Source: Zychaea mexicana
Taxonomy: Eukaryota > Mucoromycota > Mucoromycetes > Mucorales > Lichtheimiaceae
Direction of reading: 5' to 3'
Assembly (NCBI RefSeq): GCF_025766255.1
Contig: NW_026516665.1
Span: 248,001-312,000, forward strand
Length of the DNA: 64,000 bases
Positions 49,801-62,000 of the stretch are shown piece by piece. The notes under the pieces are model-generated. The model worked only from the letters and a program-made list of their open reading frames with translations. It was not told where the DNA came from and ran no database searches. Position 1 is the first letter of the stretch. Every line of letters begins with the position of its first letter. The position numbers were made by a program, and so were the translations under genes.

Positions 49801-51722
49801 CTCATGGGTTCTTCTGGTGCGGGTAAAACAACTCTTCTCGATGTTTTGGCCAAGCGAAAGACCATTGGCAAGGTTGACGGTCGTGTATATCTCAACAACG
49901 AAGCGCTGATGTCTGATTTTGAGCGTATCACTGGTTACTGTGAGCAAATGGATATTCACCAGCCGGCAGTCACTGTTCGCGAAGGCATGCAATTCTCTGC
50001 TTATCTGCGTCAAGATGCCGATGTTCCCAAGGAAGAAAAGGACGCCTATGTCGAGCAGATCATTACCCTGTTGGAAATGGAAGATATTGCTGACTGTCAG
50101 ATCGGTGAAGTCGAACACGGTGTCGGTATCTCGGTTGAAGAACGCAAACGTCTCACGATTGGTATGGAACTTGTCGCCAAGCCTAAGCTGCTTTTCTTGG
50201 ATGAACCTACTTCTGGTTTGGACGCCCAAAGCTCTTACAACATTGTCCGCTTCATCCGCAAGTTGGCCGATGCCGGTTGGCCCGTCTTGTGTACCATCCA
50301 TCAACCCTCTGCCATTCTGTTCGAACACTTTGATCACTTGTTGCTTTTGGTCCGTGGTGGTCGCACTGCTTACTATGGTGAAATTGGCAAGGATGCCCGT
50401 ACCATGATTGACTACTTTGAATCCAACGGTGGCCCTACCTGCTCTCCCGATGCCAACCCTGCCGAATACATTCTGGAAGTTGTTGGTGCTGGTACTGCTG
50501 GCAAGGCTACACGCGACTGGGCTGATATTTGGGCCAACTCTGCACAGGCACAAGCTCTCGAAGAAGAATTGGAAGAAATTCATCAGCACGCTGAAAAGAA
50601 CCCTACTCGTAAATCTCTTACTTACGCCAATGGTTTCTGGTACCAATTCAGCCTTGTGCTGAAACGCATGACGACTGCCTACTGGCGCTCGCCTCAGTAC
50701 AACATTGGTAGATTTGTTACCTTGATGTTCACCGCTTTGATTAACGGTTTCAGTTACTGGAAGATGTCTTACACCACTACCGATATGCAGAACCGTCTCT
50801 TTGTTTTGCTTTCTACCTTCATTATGGCAAACATTTTGGTATGTCTTTGTTTTCTTTTCACATTATATTTTACCTGCACTGTAACATGTTTTCTTGCTTT
50901 TTCTTCTAGATTATTCTTGCACAACCCAAGTTTATGACTGAAAGACTCTACTTCCGTCGCGAGTACGCGTCGCGTTTCTATGGCTGGATGCCTTTCGCGT
51001 TCTCTGCAGTACTGGTCGAAATCCCGTATATTCTGTTTTTCTGCGCCTTCTTTATGTGCGGTTTTTACTGGACTGCCGGTTTGGTCAATACTTCGGAAGC
51101 TTGTGGCTACTTCTACGTCATGCTTATATTCTTTGTTTTCTGGGCCGTTACACTTGGTTTTGTCATTGCTGGTGCTGCCGAAAACCCGCTCATGGCATCT
51201 GTCATCAACCCCATCATTATCTCCATGTTGATTCTGTTCGCTGGTTTGATGCAACCTCCTTCCTCTATGCCTCATTTCTGGAGCTCTTGGATGTACTGGT
51301 TGGGTACGTAAATCTACACATATCATGAGCTATCAAGTTTGCCAATACTCAAGTCCACACCACTATTTCTAGACCCGTTCCATTACTATATTGAAGGTCT
51401 CGCGGTCAACGAACTCGAAAATCTTCCGGTGGTTTGTAACGATGATGATTATGTAAGCTTCACACCTCCCGCTGGCCAGACTTGTGGTGATTATACCGCC
51501 AACTTTTTCAGCATGGGTGCCACTGGATATATCGAAGACGGAAACGCTACCGACGTATGCCGATACTGCACATACAGCTCTGGCAAGGAATATTACACGA
51601 CAACCTATGGTTGGGACGCTGCAAACAAATGGCGCAACTTTGGTATCATCATTTGCTACTTTGCATTCAACGTCCTCGTGTTCTTGGCTCTCTGCTTCTG
51701 GAAGAAGAAGGGAAAGAGATAA
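46829..51722 (+). CDS. PDR-type ABC transporter (ABCG full-size), copy 1
   Basis: Plasma-membrane ATP-driven efflux pump of the pleiotropic drug resistance family, layout NBD1-TMD1-NBD2-TMD2. Eight exons: 46829-46955, 47051-47256, 47354-47688, 47770-48848, 48932-49175, 49248-50838, 50910-51303 and 51373-51722; 1441 residues. NBD1 has the degenerate PDR motifs: Walker A GRPGAGCTS (normally ends in Lys-Thr/Ser), LSGGERKRLSIAE and NCWDCSTRGLDAAS. NBD2 is near-canonical: GSSGAGKTTLLD and LLFLDEPTSGLDAQSS, with signature ISVEERKRLTIG. TMD2 includes MTERLYFRREYASRFYGWMP and WVDPFHYY-type (here WLDPFHYY) motifs. The N-terminus (PIGTKGSFGEPDANQVDVD) is shared with copy 2. Substrates cannot be told from sequence. 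Confidence 0.95.
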
Positions 51723-53676
51723 ACGACATCTCCTTCTATCTTCTCCCTTTCCATTTTTCTTCATTTCTTCCGTTTTACGGCTTTCATTCACACTTACATA
51801 CACCGCGCATTAAAAACTCACACTTCTATTACCTGTACATTTAAAGCTCTACACACAACGCATACGCACAAATTCAACTAAATCTCACTATGTAGCATTT
51901 TTATTACACGCACGTACACTTTTTATTTTAGCTGATACCGCAAATAAATAAACTTTCTTGATCTTCTTTAACAAGTAATTGCTGTCGCCCTCACTTTTTA
52001 ATTCTTATGCAGCCATTTTAAGCAGCTGCCTTTAACACCATATCAACATTACCCTTTTAATAAAATTTATGCGCGCATGGATACGCATGAGTAAATCGTC
52101 TGTGATTGATCTCATGAACGTGAACGAAAAAGGGTCTGTGCTCTATGGTTTCTTTTGAACTTGTCTCCGCTAAATAGCTGCAAATGTTAATCATGTGCTG
52201 CTAAGCTCATAAAATGGTAGAAATTTAATACCGGAAATGGTAGTTATACGTTTTTTTGACATCTTTGGTCCAAAGAAGCGCGGTTCTCGTGTAACATGAA
52301 CGCATTGACCACTGCCAGAGTCAGATTGTTCGTGGCACTCAACTTAGCATATTGAAGCAGGTTGGAACATATAGTACTTTGTTGATGTTATGTTGAGAAT
52401 ATAGCTAGAAAGGTTTGTACTTCTTAATGGCACGTATATTTTGAGTCACCTGTGGAGGCCTTCTCATAACTACAGTTAGATTTTGTTGCGTTGCTTGGAT
52501 GTTTACTAATATGCAGGTTAATAAGACGCTGTTTGTTCAAACAAAGGATGCTGTTAAGCCAAATGTCTTTTTTGATTGGTAATGTTGCAGTAGCAGTAAA
52601 TCGCTGGGTGGGTTACAAAATTATACATCGATCTGCACTGCAGTGTGGGTTTAGCGTTGCATTTTTCAAATCATCGTCGACAAAAAAACGGAGCTGTGAT
52701 CCTTAAAATGATTTGATTTGAACAGATTCACAGATTGTTAGATGTCAAACCTGTGACAAGAAGTTTGTGATTTAGCTCTTTGTTTCATCTACGGCTTGCC
52801 GCAGTTTCTTAATCAACTTCAGTACCTACCTTGAGCTTGTACAGATCAAACATCCCGAATTTTACCGGATTTGGTGATTTCAATTTTCGTCGAAAAGTCC
52901 GCAACGCTTTACAACTATGATTGTATTCATGGGCTACGATTGTTTTTCAGTGGTATGCACCTTATTAGTTGTACATGCAAAAAAGTGACCCGAAAAACAG
53001 GTCCAACAATATGCTGCACACTAAAGACGCTCTTAGCAGAGATCAAAGTGTGCGTCATGTAGCTGTAGATCACAAAATTGAACTTGAGAGTTTTGACACG
53101 ATCGCTACAGATCTACAAGGAAGGGCGTGGATGTAAAGTAAATTTTCACATAATCAAGGAATCATAATTTGTAGACCTCGTAATGATCTCCAGGCAGATT
53201 TTCTGTTCACTCGCTTGCAGTATGTATGCCCACTTCGTCAATTGTCAGATCCGCCCGCATATACAAGCGCGAAAAGTTTGTGCTCGCACGTGGAGAATGC
53301 TTGGCGGCGGTTGTCGTTATCTTCGGCTCTTTTTTAGAGTGAATGCGGCAAAATTGTTATACCTTGGTCTGATGTATATTTTGGTTCCGCGTATTGACTA
53401 ACCCGGACATTTGCTGAACTGTGCAGGCTATTAACAGAATAGATGATTGATAAGGAGAGATGAAGGTGATAAGCAGTGCGCACGCGTACGAATGATGTTC
53501 TTGCTCAGATCTTGTATAAAGCTCATTGACTTTGACCATAAAAACAAAGTCTTTGTTTGCTTTCATATTAGTCGCTGGTTTTCTATCAACCTAACGATGA
53601 AAGAACTATTTTGCTGCAGACTGGTATGAATCGCGCTACTGCGGAAAGCGGTCGAAGGACGGCCCGCTTTTTGGAG
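51723..53676. other. spacer between the tandem PDR genes
   Basis: About 2 kb. Short frames only, with no decayed third copy visible. TCCGC occurs near 53248 and 53386, and GCGGA near 53641, in the part closer to copy 2. Confidence 0.5.
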
Positions 53677-53697
53677 CGGAGACGTAGTTGATCTCCG
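53677..53697 (+). promoter_or_regulatory. CGGAGA-N9-TCTCCG inverted repeat upstream of PDR copy 2
   Basis: Perfect six-base arms, ending about 128 bases before the ATG at 53825. The left arm is part of a GCGGA. A further GCGGA lies about 35 bases upstream and a CTCCG about 45 bases downstream. Likely a binding site for a dimeric regulator; inference from symmetry, position and similarity to copy 1. Confidence 0.45.
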
Positions 53698-53763
53698 TTT
53701 GCCTCAAACATGATGAGCCCGGGCAGTAGCTCCGTTCGAATAGCGAAGCAAAGAAAAAAATCT

Positions 53764-53770
53764 TATAAAA
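53764..53770 (+). promoter_or_regulatory. TATA box of PDR copy 2
   Basis: TATAAAA, 61 bases before the start codon at 53825, comparable in spacing to the TATA-like element of copy 1. Confidence 0.55.
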
Positions 53771-53824
53771 GACCAGCAGAAGCACGGATCCCTGAATTAG
53801 TGCCTCGTTTATACTTTTTCTTCG

Positions 53825-56800
53825 ATGGACCAAGAGAAGACAGAAGTTCAACCGTCACACGACGACCGGGCATCTGCGGATACTATTCTCGAGCCCATTG
53901 GCACCAAAGGATCGTTCGGTGAACCTGATGCAAACCAAGTCGATATTGATGGTATGCAGCACTTTTTAATTCCCTGTTTGTCGATTCTGTATGATATATA
54001 TAAACCAAGAGAAACTAACCATCCGCTGGTCTTTCTGTACAGCTGCCGTTAATGAATACGAAGATCTGAAGCGTGAACTCTCCCGGGTCAGCCGTAAATC
54101 GACGCATGCAAGCAAGGTCGAAGAAGGTGCCGTTGCTTCAGAAGAGTTCAACCTTGATGAATTTTTAAACGGAATGCAGAATGATGCTGCACAAGTTGGG
54201 CACAAGCCGAAGCATTTAGGTGTTATTTTTAAGGACTTGACCGTCAAGGTGAGTTTTAGTGCTACTGCTACGCTGTCATGCCTGATCTGTCAATCTCTTC
54301 TTCCTTATCAAATAAATACTCCTTAAATATAGGGCCTTGGTGCTGGCGCTCACGTTGTTCCCACTGTGGCAAGTGGTCTTTTAGCCGCTGTACAGTTCTG
54401 GAAATTTTTTGGCATCGGAACCAACACCACCAAGAAGACTATCCTGCGGGGTATCAGTGGCTTTTGCAAAGACGGTGAAATGTTATTGGTCCTTGGCCGT
54501 CCAGGCGCTGGCTGTACTAGTTTGCTCAAGGTTTTAGCCAATGTGCGCGGATCCTATACTGATATCGATGGTGAAGTCAGCTATGGCGGCATCGATCCCA
54601 GAACATTTTCCAAATTTTATCGTGGTCAAGTCATCTACAACGAAGAAGAAGATCAGCATTACCCCACGTATGTTATCAAGCCATATCTATGAATATTAAC
54701 AGATCAAACTCAGGCATGATTTTGCTAACAGAGATTCACTTGATTTTCAGGCTCTCTACACGCCAGACCTTGCAGTTTGCTTTACGCTGTAAAACTCCTG
54801 GTGCTCGTCTTCCGGATGAAACCAAGAATGATTTCGTTGAGAAGATCATCTACCTCCTTGGTAACATGCTGGGTCTCACCAAGCAAATGAACACCATGGT
54901 CGGTAACGCTTTCGTCCGTGGTCTTTCTGGTGGTGAACGCAAGCGTCTATCTATTGCCGAAGTTATGACCACCCAAAGCTCGATCAACTGCTGGGATTGT
55001 TCTACCCGTGGTCTTGATGCTGCATCTGCCCTTGATTACGTTCGTTCCCTCCGTATCATGACCGATGTATTCAAGAAGACGACTGTTTCCACGTTATACC
55101 AAGCATCCAACAGCATTTTTAGCTTGTTCGACAAGGTCATGCTGCTCGACGACGGTTACTGCATCTACTTTGGTCCTGTCACAGAAGCAAAGGCTTACTT
55201 TGAAGATCTCGGATTTTACTGCCCCCCTCGTAAATCGATTCCTGATTTCCTAACTGGTCTCTGCAACCCTTTGGAACGAGAGATCAAGCCCGGTTTTGAG
55301 AAAACAGCCCCACAGCATGCATCTGATTTCCAGGCTATTTACTATCAGTCTGAAATCCACCAACGTATGATGGCTGAACTGCAAGCCTTCGAGCAACAAG
55401 TCGCTCAAGAAAAGCCTGGTGACCTTTTCAAGGAGGCTGTCAATGAAGAACATCAAAAGCGTGCCCTCAAGAGTGCACCTTACACCGCGTCCTTCTGGCA
55501 GCAAGTCATCGCACTTACCATCCGTCAATATCATCTTCTGATTAAGGATTACCCTGCTCTTATCTCTCGTTACGGTACCATTCTTATTCAAGGTCTCATC
55601 ACTGCATCGTGTTTCTTCAATATTCCGTTGACCGGTATCGGTGCATTCTCTCGTGGTGGTGCCTTGTTCTTTGCTTTGCTGTTCAACTCTTTCATCTCGC
55701 AAACCGAATTGGTCAACTTCTTGATGGGTCGACCTGTGTTATCCAAGCAAAAGCACTTTGCCATGTTCCAACCTTCAGCTTTCTACATTGCACAAGTGAT
55801 TTTAGATGTTCCCTATGCTGTTGTCCAAGGTAAATGTACATTCTAATGCATGCCCGTGGATTATATACGGTAATATGATGCTAAAACAAATGCCCGATTT
55901 TTATAGTTTTGCTCTTTGAAATTTGCTCATACTTCATGATGGGTCTTAACCTTGATGCTGGACGATTCTTTACCTTTTTCATCACCCTATTCTTCATCAA
56001 CATGATGATGAATGGTTTGTTCCGATTCTTTGGTGCTATTACATCCAGTTTCTTCCTCGCTACCCAAATCTCTGGCGTTATTCTCATTTCTTTGGTTACA
56101 TACACCGGTTATGTGATTCCCTACAACTCTATGCACCCATGGCTTTTCTGGATTTACTGGATTAACCCTCTCGCATATGGCTACAAGGCTCTCCTGATCA
56201 ACGAAATGCAGGGTCAAGTTTACTCTTGCGATGGTATCGGCAACGCTGTACCCTATGGTCCTGGCTATGACGATTGGGCTCATATGGTGTGCACCATGAA
56301 GGGTGGTACTCCTGGCGAGAACTTTGTCCGTGGTGATGACTACTTGCGCTCTGCTTTGAGCTATGAACCCAACCACTTATGGGCTCCTGACTTTGTCGCT
56401 GTCGTCGGTTTCTTCTTGTTATTCACTTTTGGCACTGCCGCCGCCATGGAATGGATCAACACTGATAAGGGTGGTGCTCTTACCAAGCTTTACTTGCCTG
56501 GCAAAGCTCCAAAAGCTCGTACGGACGAAGAAGAAGACGAGCGTCGTCGCAAGCAAACTGATATCACCAACAACATGGGAGGTATTGCTACCGGTACTAC
56601 CTTCTCGTGGCATCATATCCACTACGAAGTTCCATTCAAGGGTGGACCATTGCATTTGCTAAACGATATTTCCGGTATCGTCAAGCCTGGTCATTTAACT
56701 GCTCTCATGGGTTCTTCTGGTGCTGGTAAAACAACTCTTCTCGATGTTTTGGCCAAGCGAAAGACCATTGGCAAGGTTGACGGTCGTGTATATCTCAACA

Positions 56801-58563
56801 ACGAAGCGCTGATGTCTGATTTTGAGCGTATCACTGGTTACTGTGAGCAAATGGATATTCACCAGCCGGCAGTCACTGTTCGCGAAGGCATGCAATTCTC
56901 TGCTTATCTGCGTCAAGATGCCGATGTTCCCAAGGAAGAAAAGGATGCCTATGTCGAGCAGATCATTACCCTGTTGGAAATGGAAGATATTGCTGATTGC
57001 CAGATCGGTGAAGTCGACCACGGTGTCGGTATCTCGGTTGAAGAACGCAAGCGTCTCACGATTGGTATGGAACTTGTCGCTAAGCCTAAGCTGCTTTTCT
57101 TGGACGAACCTACTTCAGGTTTGGACGCCCAAAGCTCTTACAACATTGTCCGTTTCATCCGCAAGTTGGCCGATGCCGGTTGGCCCGTCTTGTGTACCAT
57201 CCATCAACCCTCTGCCATTCTGTTCGAACACTTTGATCACTTGTTGCTTTTGGTCCGTGGTGGTCGCACTGCTTACTATGGTGAAATTGGCGAGGATGCC
57301 CGTACCATGATTGACTACTTTGAATCCAACGGTGGCCCTACCTGCTCTTCCGATGCCAACCCTGCCGAATACATTCTGGAAGTTGTCGGTGCTGGTACTG
57401 CTGGCAAGGCTACACGCGACTGGGCTGATATTTGGGCCAACTCTGCACAGGCACAAGCTCTCGAAGAAGAATTGGAAGGAATCCATCAGCACGCTGAAAA
57501 GAACCCTACTCGTGAATCGCTCACCTATGCAACTGGCTTTTCGTTCCAATTTTGGCTTGTACTAAAGCGGATGACACTTGCTTACTGGCGCTCGCCTGAT
57601 TACAACATTGGCCGTTTTATTACTCTGATGTTTACTGCCTTGATCAACGGTTTTACCTATTGGAAGATGTCTTACACCACCTCCGATATGCAGAACCGTC
57701 TTTTTGTTTTGCTTTCTACCTTCATTATGGCAAACATTTTGGTATGTTTTTTTTTCACTATAACTTTTTTATTATCTCAATATCCTAAAGCTAACATTTT
57801 CTCTTGCTATTTTTTCCAGATTATCCTTGCACAACCCAAGTTCATGACTGAAAGACTCTATTTCAGACGCGAATACGCGTCACGTTTCTATGGCTGGATG
57901 CCTTTCGCATTCTCTGCTATCTTGGTTGAAATCCCCTACATCCTGTTCCTGTGTGCCTTCTTCATGTGCGGTTTCTACTGGACGGCTGGTTTGGTCAACA
58001 CTCCAGAAGCCTGCGGCTACTTTTATCTTATCCTTGTCTTCTTTGTTTTCTGGGCTGTCACTCTCGGTTTCGTCATTGCTGGTGCTGCCGAAAATCCACT
58101 CATGGCTTCTGTTATCAATCCTGTCATCATCTCTATGTTAATTCTGTTCGCCGGTTTGATGCAAACACCTGACTCGATGCCGAAGTTCTGGAGCTCATGG
58201 ATGTACTGGGTGGACCCATTCCATTATTATATCGAAGGTCTGGCGGTCAACGAACTGGAGGACCTTCTGGTTATCTGTAACGACGCCGACTTTGTCAACT
58301 TCACGCCTCCCGCTGGCCAGACATGCGGAGAATATACTGCCAACTTCTTTTCAATGGGTGCTACTGGTTACATCGATGACAGCAACGCTACCGATGTATG
58401 CAAATACTGCTCGTACAGTTCGGGCAAGGAGTATTATACGACCATGTATGACTGGGATGCTGGTAACAAATGGCGGAATTTGGGAATTTTGATCTGCTAC
58501 TTTGCCTTCAATGTTCTTGTCTTTTTGGGTCTTTGCTTCTTGAAAAGAAAGGGAAGACGATAA
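53825..58563 (+). CDS. PDR-type ABC transporter (ABCG full-size), copy 2
   Basis: Tandem paralogue of copy 1 with the same predicted length, 1441 residues, but six exons: 53825-53951, 54043-54248, 54333-54667, 54750-55828, 55907-57741 and 57820-58563. Exons 1 to 4 have exactly the lengths of copy 1. The two introns that split copy 1 near 49176 and 51304 are absent. All motifs are kept: GRPGAGCTS, LSGGERKRLSIAE, GSSGAGKTTLLD, ISVEERKRLTIG, LLFLDEPTSGLDAQSS and MYWVDPFHYYIEGLAVNEL near the end. Divergence concentrates in the N-terminal linker, the TMDs and the region after NBD2, whereas NBD2 is nearly identical at DNA level. A drug or lipid efflux role is known for the family; the substrate is unknown. 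Confidence 0.95.
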
Positions 58564-59359
58564 ATAGTTCATTCTCTCTATCTTTCTCCATTTTGCTTTT
58601 TCAGGCCATATTCTGCATATTTGTTCATGTATTTCTTGTTCCTTCTCCTTTAATCTATATTTACTACGCATTTTACAGCTAATACTTCACACATACACTC
58701 TGCATTGAATCTATAATCCCTCATTACTATGTACGTTGCTATATTATAGCGCAATAAAACGTTTTAGACTTAAAAATCAAACAATCCCATTTTCAACACT
58801 CACAAACCGCAAGGACAGATATGACTTACAGTCATTTTACGGTCTCTGATTGAAGTTTAATCGTGCAGCGTTTTAAATATCGTGTTCTAAATAAATATTT
58901 CATACTGTTTAAAAAATAATGCAAGTATGGCATACATTATAGAACACTGATATTGCATAAAGCCATTATTTTGATATCTACTTTCATCCTTTGTCTTAAA
59001 TGACAGTATGATGTGCATAAATTTTTCTGTTCTCCTACTGCGTTTAAGCAACCGACTTAATATACCTAAGGAGTGTTAGATAGATCAATTTGAAATCAAT
59101 ACAAACATTGACTGAATCCTTCAGTTTGTTCTTGTTATACTAGCCTTATTACCAAATGTTTGTTTTTCTTCAGATTTCAATTTAAACCAAGACTAGAAAC
59201 CCGAGACCCACATAGTAGCAGGTCCCATCCGTCGACAAATAGAAAACAGTTCCTTATTTTGGCCGATATTATCACTACTTTTCTTTTGTCTTCTTACTCT
59301 TTCGTAAACCCTAGTTTAAAAAGTATTTCGCCTACTAGTATTACTAGTAACCGATACAC
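58564..59359. other. intergenic spacer
   Basis: 3' region of PDR copy 2 (AATAAA at about 58753) and leader of the MFS gene. Nothing else seen. Confidence 0.5.
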
Positions 59360-61505
59360 ATGCTAAGCGATATTAATACTGCATTCTCACAGAGAAAGTG
59401 TCGTCAAGACTGCGAGGAAGAAGATACCGGATCATGCACACAAACTGTCGTCGATGTTGACCCACCTCCGCTAAAAACCTATCCACAAGCATGGATGGTT
59501 CTCTTTTTCCTGGTACTGCTTCGCACTGCCGTGGCGGTATTCCAATTTACTTTTAGTGTTGTCCCAAACCTTACCGCAGAATTCTTCTCAGTCTCGCTGA
59601 CAGGTGTCAATTGGTTGGCCAATGTACAATGCCTAGTATACGTTGTGCTCAGCTTTTTTACTGGTTGGCTCTTTGAACGATTGGGTGTCAAGCGATCGGT
59701 GAGTGCCTTCCTTCACCTTAGAAGCATCGTTAAGTTCACCGAGTAAATGCTAATAATTTCTCCTTCCCCCCCTTTTTTTTGCCGTTTACAATTGTATAGC
59801 TTATCCTTGCTGGCTTTCTATGTGCTGCTGGATCAGCCATCCGATTTATATCCAGTAAACTACGTTCATTTCCACTGGTGATGGTTGGTCAAGTTATTGG
59901 GTCTGCAGCATCACCGCTTTCATTAAACATTATGACGATGGTAGATAAATAGCATATATTAGTAGCCACACAATTACAGACACAGGGCAGTATTTGATGT
60001 TTAATTTATTTGTTTGTATTCTAGGTTGCATCCACCTGGTTTACAGAGAGCATGCGAGCAACAGCAGGAATGTTTGTAGGTAAAGTGATAATCGATAAGT
60101 TACAACGGGGAGTAAAAAAAAGAGCTACAGCAACAAACATACCATTTGATCATACTCATAAGTATTTAATATACTTACTCATCAACATTGCATTATCATC
60201 ATCATGTTATTGTAATACACAACAGCGTCGAACTATGGAGCTATTTTGGGCATGTTCATGATCCCAGCTACTACATCGCAGCTCGAGCAGATCCCGATGA
60301 CCGTACGTCCATATTTATGAAGATAACATCGATCGCACAGCAAAACGAGAAGACGAAAGATATACTCACACTATGATGTCACTGCAACCAAAAAATAGTT
60401 ATTGATAGTGACAGTTATTGCCGTGGTTGCCTTTGTGCCTCTGGTGTTTATGCCTGCTAAACCTCCAACGCCTCCTTCATTTGTCCAAAATCAAGACCGA
60501 CCATCCTTTTTCGCTGGATTAAAGCTACTTGCACGAAACTACAATTTTTGGATTCTCTTTGTAATTCACAGCTTAAACGTCGGCCTCAGTATAGCATTTG
60601 GAACTATATTTACTCAAATGATTTCGCCATATGGATATAGCGATACTGATGCTGGGCAACTAAATGCAATCGCCTTTTTTGCAGGCACGCTTGGTTGCTG
60701 TAAGTGCTGGCTATTAATATTACTAGTTACATAATAACAGCGTAAAAAAAGTACTTACATAGAGTTGGGAACTCTTTGTAGCTGTCGCTGGACCCGTTCT
60801 GGATAAGACAAAACAGCACAAACTCTTCTTAAAACTGATTGCTCCCATGGTGCTAGTGAGCGACGTTGGACTTATTTTTATCAGTAAGTATATTCATGCC
60901 CCACAAAAATATTCTTTTTTCTTTACTGACTTATTATATTCTAGTACGCAAAGATTCATATGCTGCCATTTTATTTGTCATGGCTATCAACCAGTTCTTT
61001 CTGTCATTTCTGGTCCCAGTAGTGATTGAACTCGGTAGTGAGAGTAAGTCGCTACGGAAGACCGACATTGGTATAAAGAGATGTCTAATAATATGATATG
61101 TTACATAATTCTTGTACGATTCATAAACTAGCATCCTACCCCGTATCAGAAGCAACGACCAGTTCGATTCTCTGGCAAGGCGCTCAAGTATTTGGTTTTA
61201 TTCTTGTGGTAGTAATGGATGCTGTCCGGGATCCCCGTGGCAATCCGCCAAACAATCTATACAAGGCATTGATAATTCAAGCTGGATTGGCCGGTGCTAT
61301 TATGATTCTCGCGTTTCTGTTCATGGGTCGCATGGGGCGGTCTGAAGCAATTGCTTGGCAGAAAGAACAACAAGAGCGATCTAAGGAAAAGTCTTTTGAA
61401 AAACCTAGTACAACGCTGAGTAACTTGTCTTTAGGGATTGCGGGCCATCAAGGCGACTCAGAAAAAAAGGATGTTTTTCAAGAGGAAATATCGAGAAAGT
61501 TATAA
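59360..61505 (+). CDS. MFS transporter of the FLVCR/SLC49 type
   Basis: Twelve-helix major facilitator. Eight exons: 59360-59698, 59800-59940, 60025-60079, 60226-60302, 60399-60699, 60782-60883, 60945-61043 and 61132-61505; 495 residues, all joins in phase. Characteristic segments are GVNWLANVQCLVYVVLSFF with GWLFERLGVKRS (the loop 2-3 motif), VMVGQVIGSAASPLSLNIMT, VASTWFTESMRATAGMFVA, SNYGAILGMFMIPATTSQ and FGTIFTQMISPYGYSDTDAG. The WF.E..RA.AG pattern in helix 4 and the SP..LN region are shared with FLVCR-type proteins, which move haem, choline or related small molecules in animals. The fungal substrate is unknown. The short C-terminal tail is charged. The third splice acceptor region is crowded, but only the TAG at 60397-60398 keeps the frame open. 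Confidence 0.85.
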
Positions 61506-62000
61506 CCATTCCCAGTATTGTTTATGTGCACCTTTAAAATGAGGAAGGTGTTATCGTTGCTATCTCAGAAAAGTAGTACAGATAAAGATCATTATACGAA
61601 CTATACAATCTAAAAATGTCAATGTATGGTAGTACCAGTACTTGATTGTCATCTACTTAGTGGGATGGAAGCTTTTATTAAGAATTAGTGCAAGGTAGCA
61701 TCGTTCTTATCGTCCAATTAGAATCATGCTATGATCTCCCAAATTGTGATATCAAACTGTGTGCTATTTCGCTACTGAAGTTGTTTACATAATGAAAAGA
61801 AGGGCTCTTTACTAAAGTGCCTATACTATTTCAATTCAAGAGGTATGTACACAACCTAAATAAGCCATCTTATTTAAATTTCAAGTATCTGGATCTGATG
61901 CTTTTGTCTTAGTAACATGGAGAACAGTCGATACGTCTCAACAAGTGGAATTTTTTTTGATAGTAGCAAAGGGATATAGAAATTTTATTCATGTTCTGAC
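61506..62000. other. spacer between convergent genes
   Basis: 3' regions of the MFS gene (+) and the GH17 gene (-). No coding signal. Confidence 0.5.

Noticed and set aside
49792..50646. 284-residue minus-strand frame inside PDR copy 1 (and its counterpart in copy 2)
   Set aside because: Antisense shadow of NBD2; present in both copies only because the coding strand is nearly identical.
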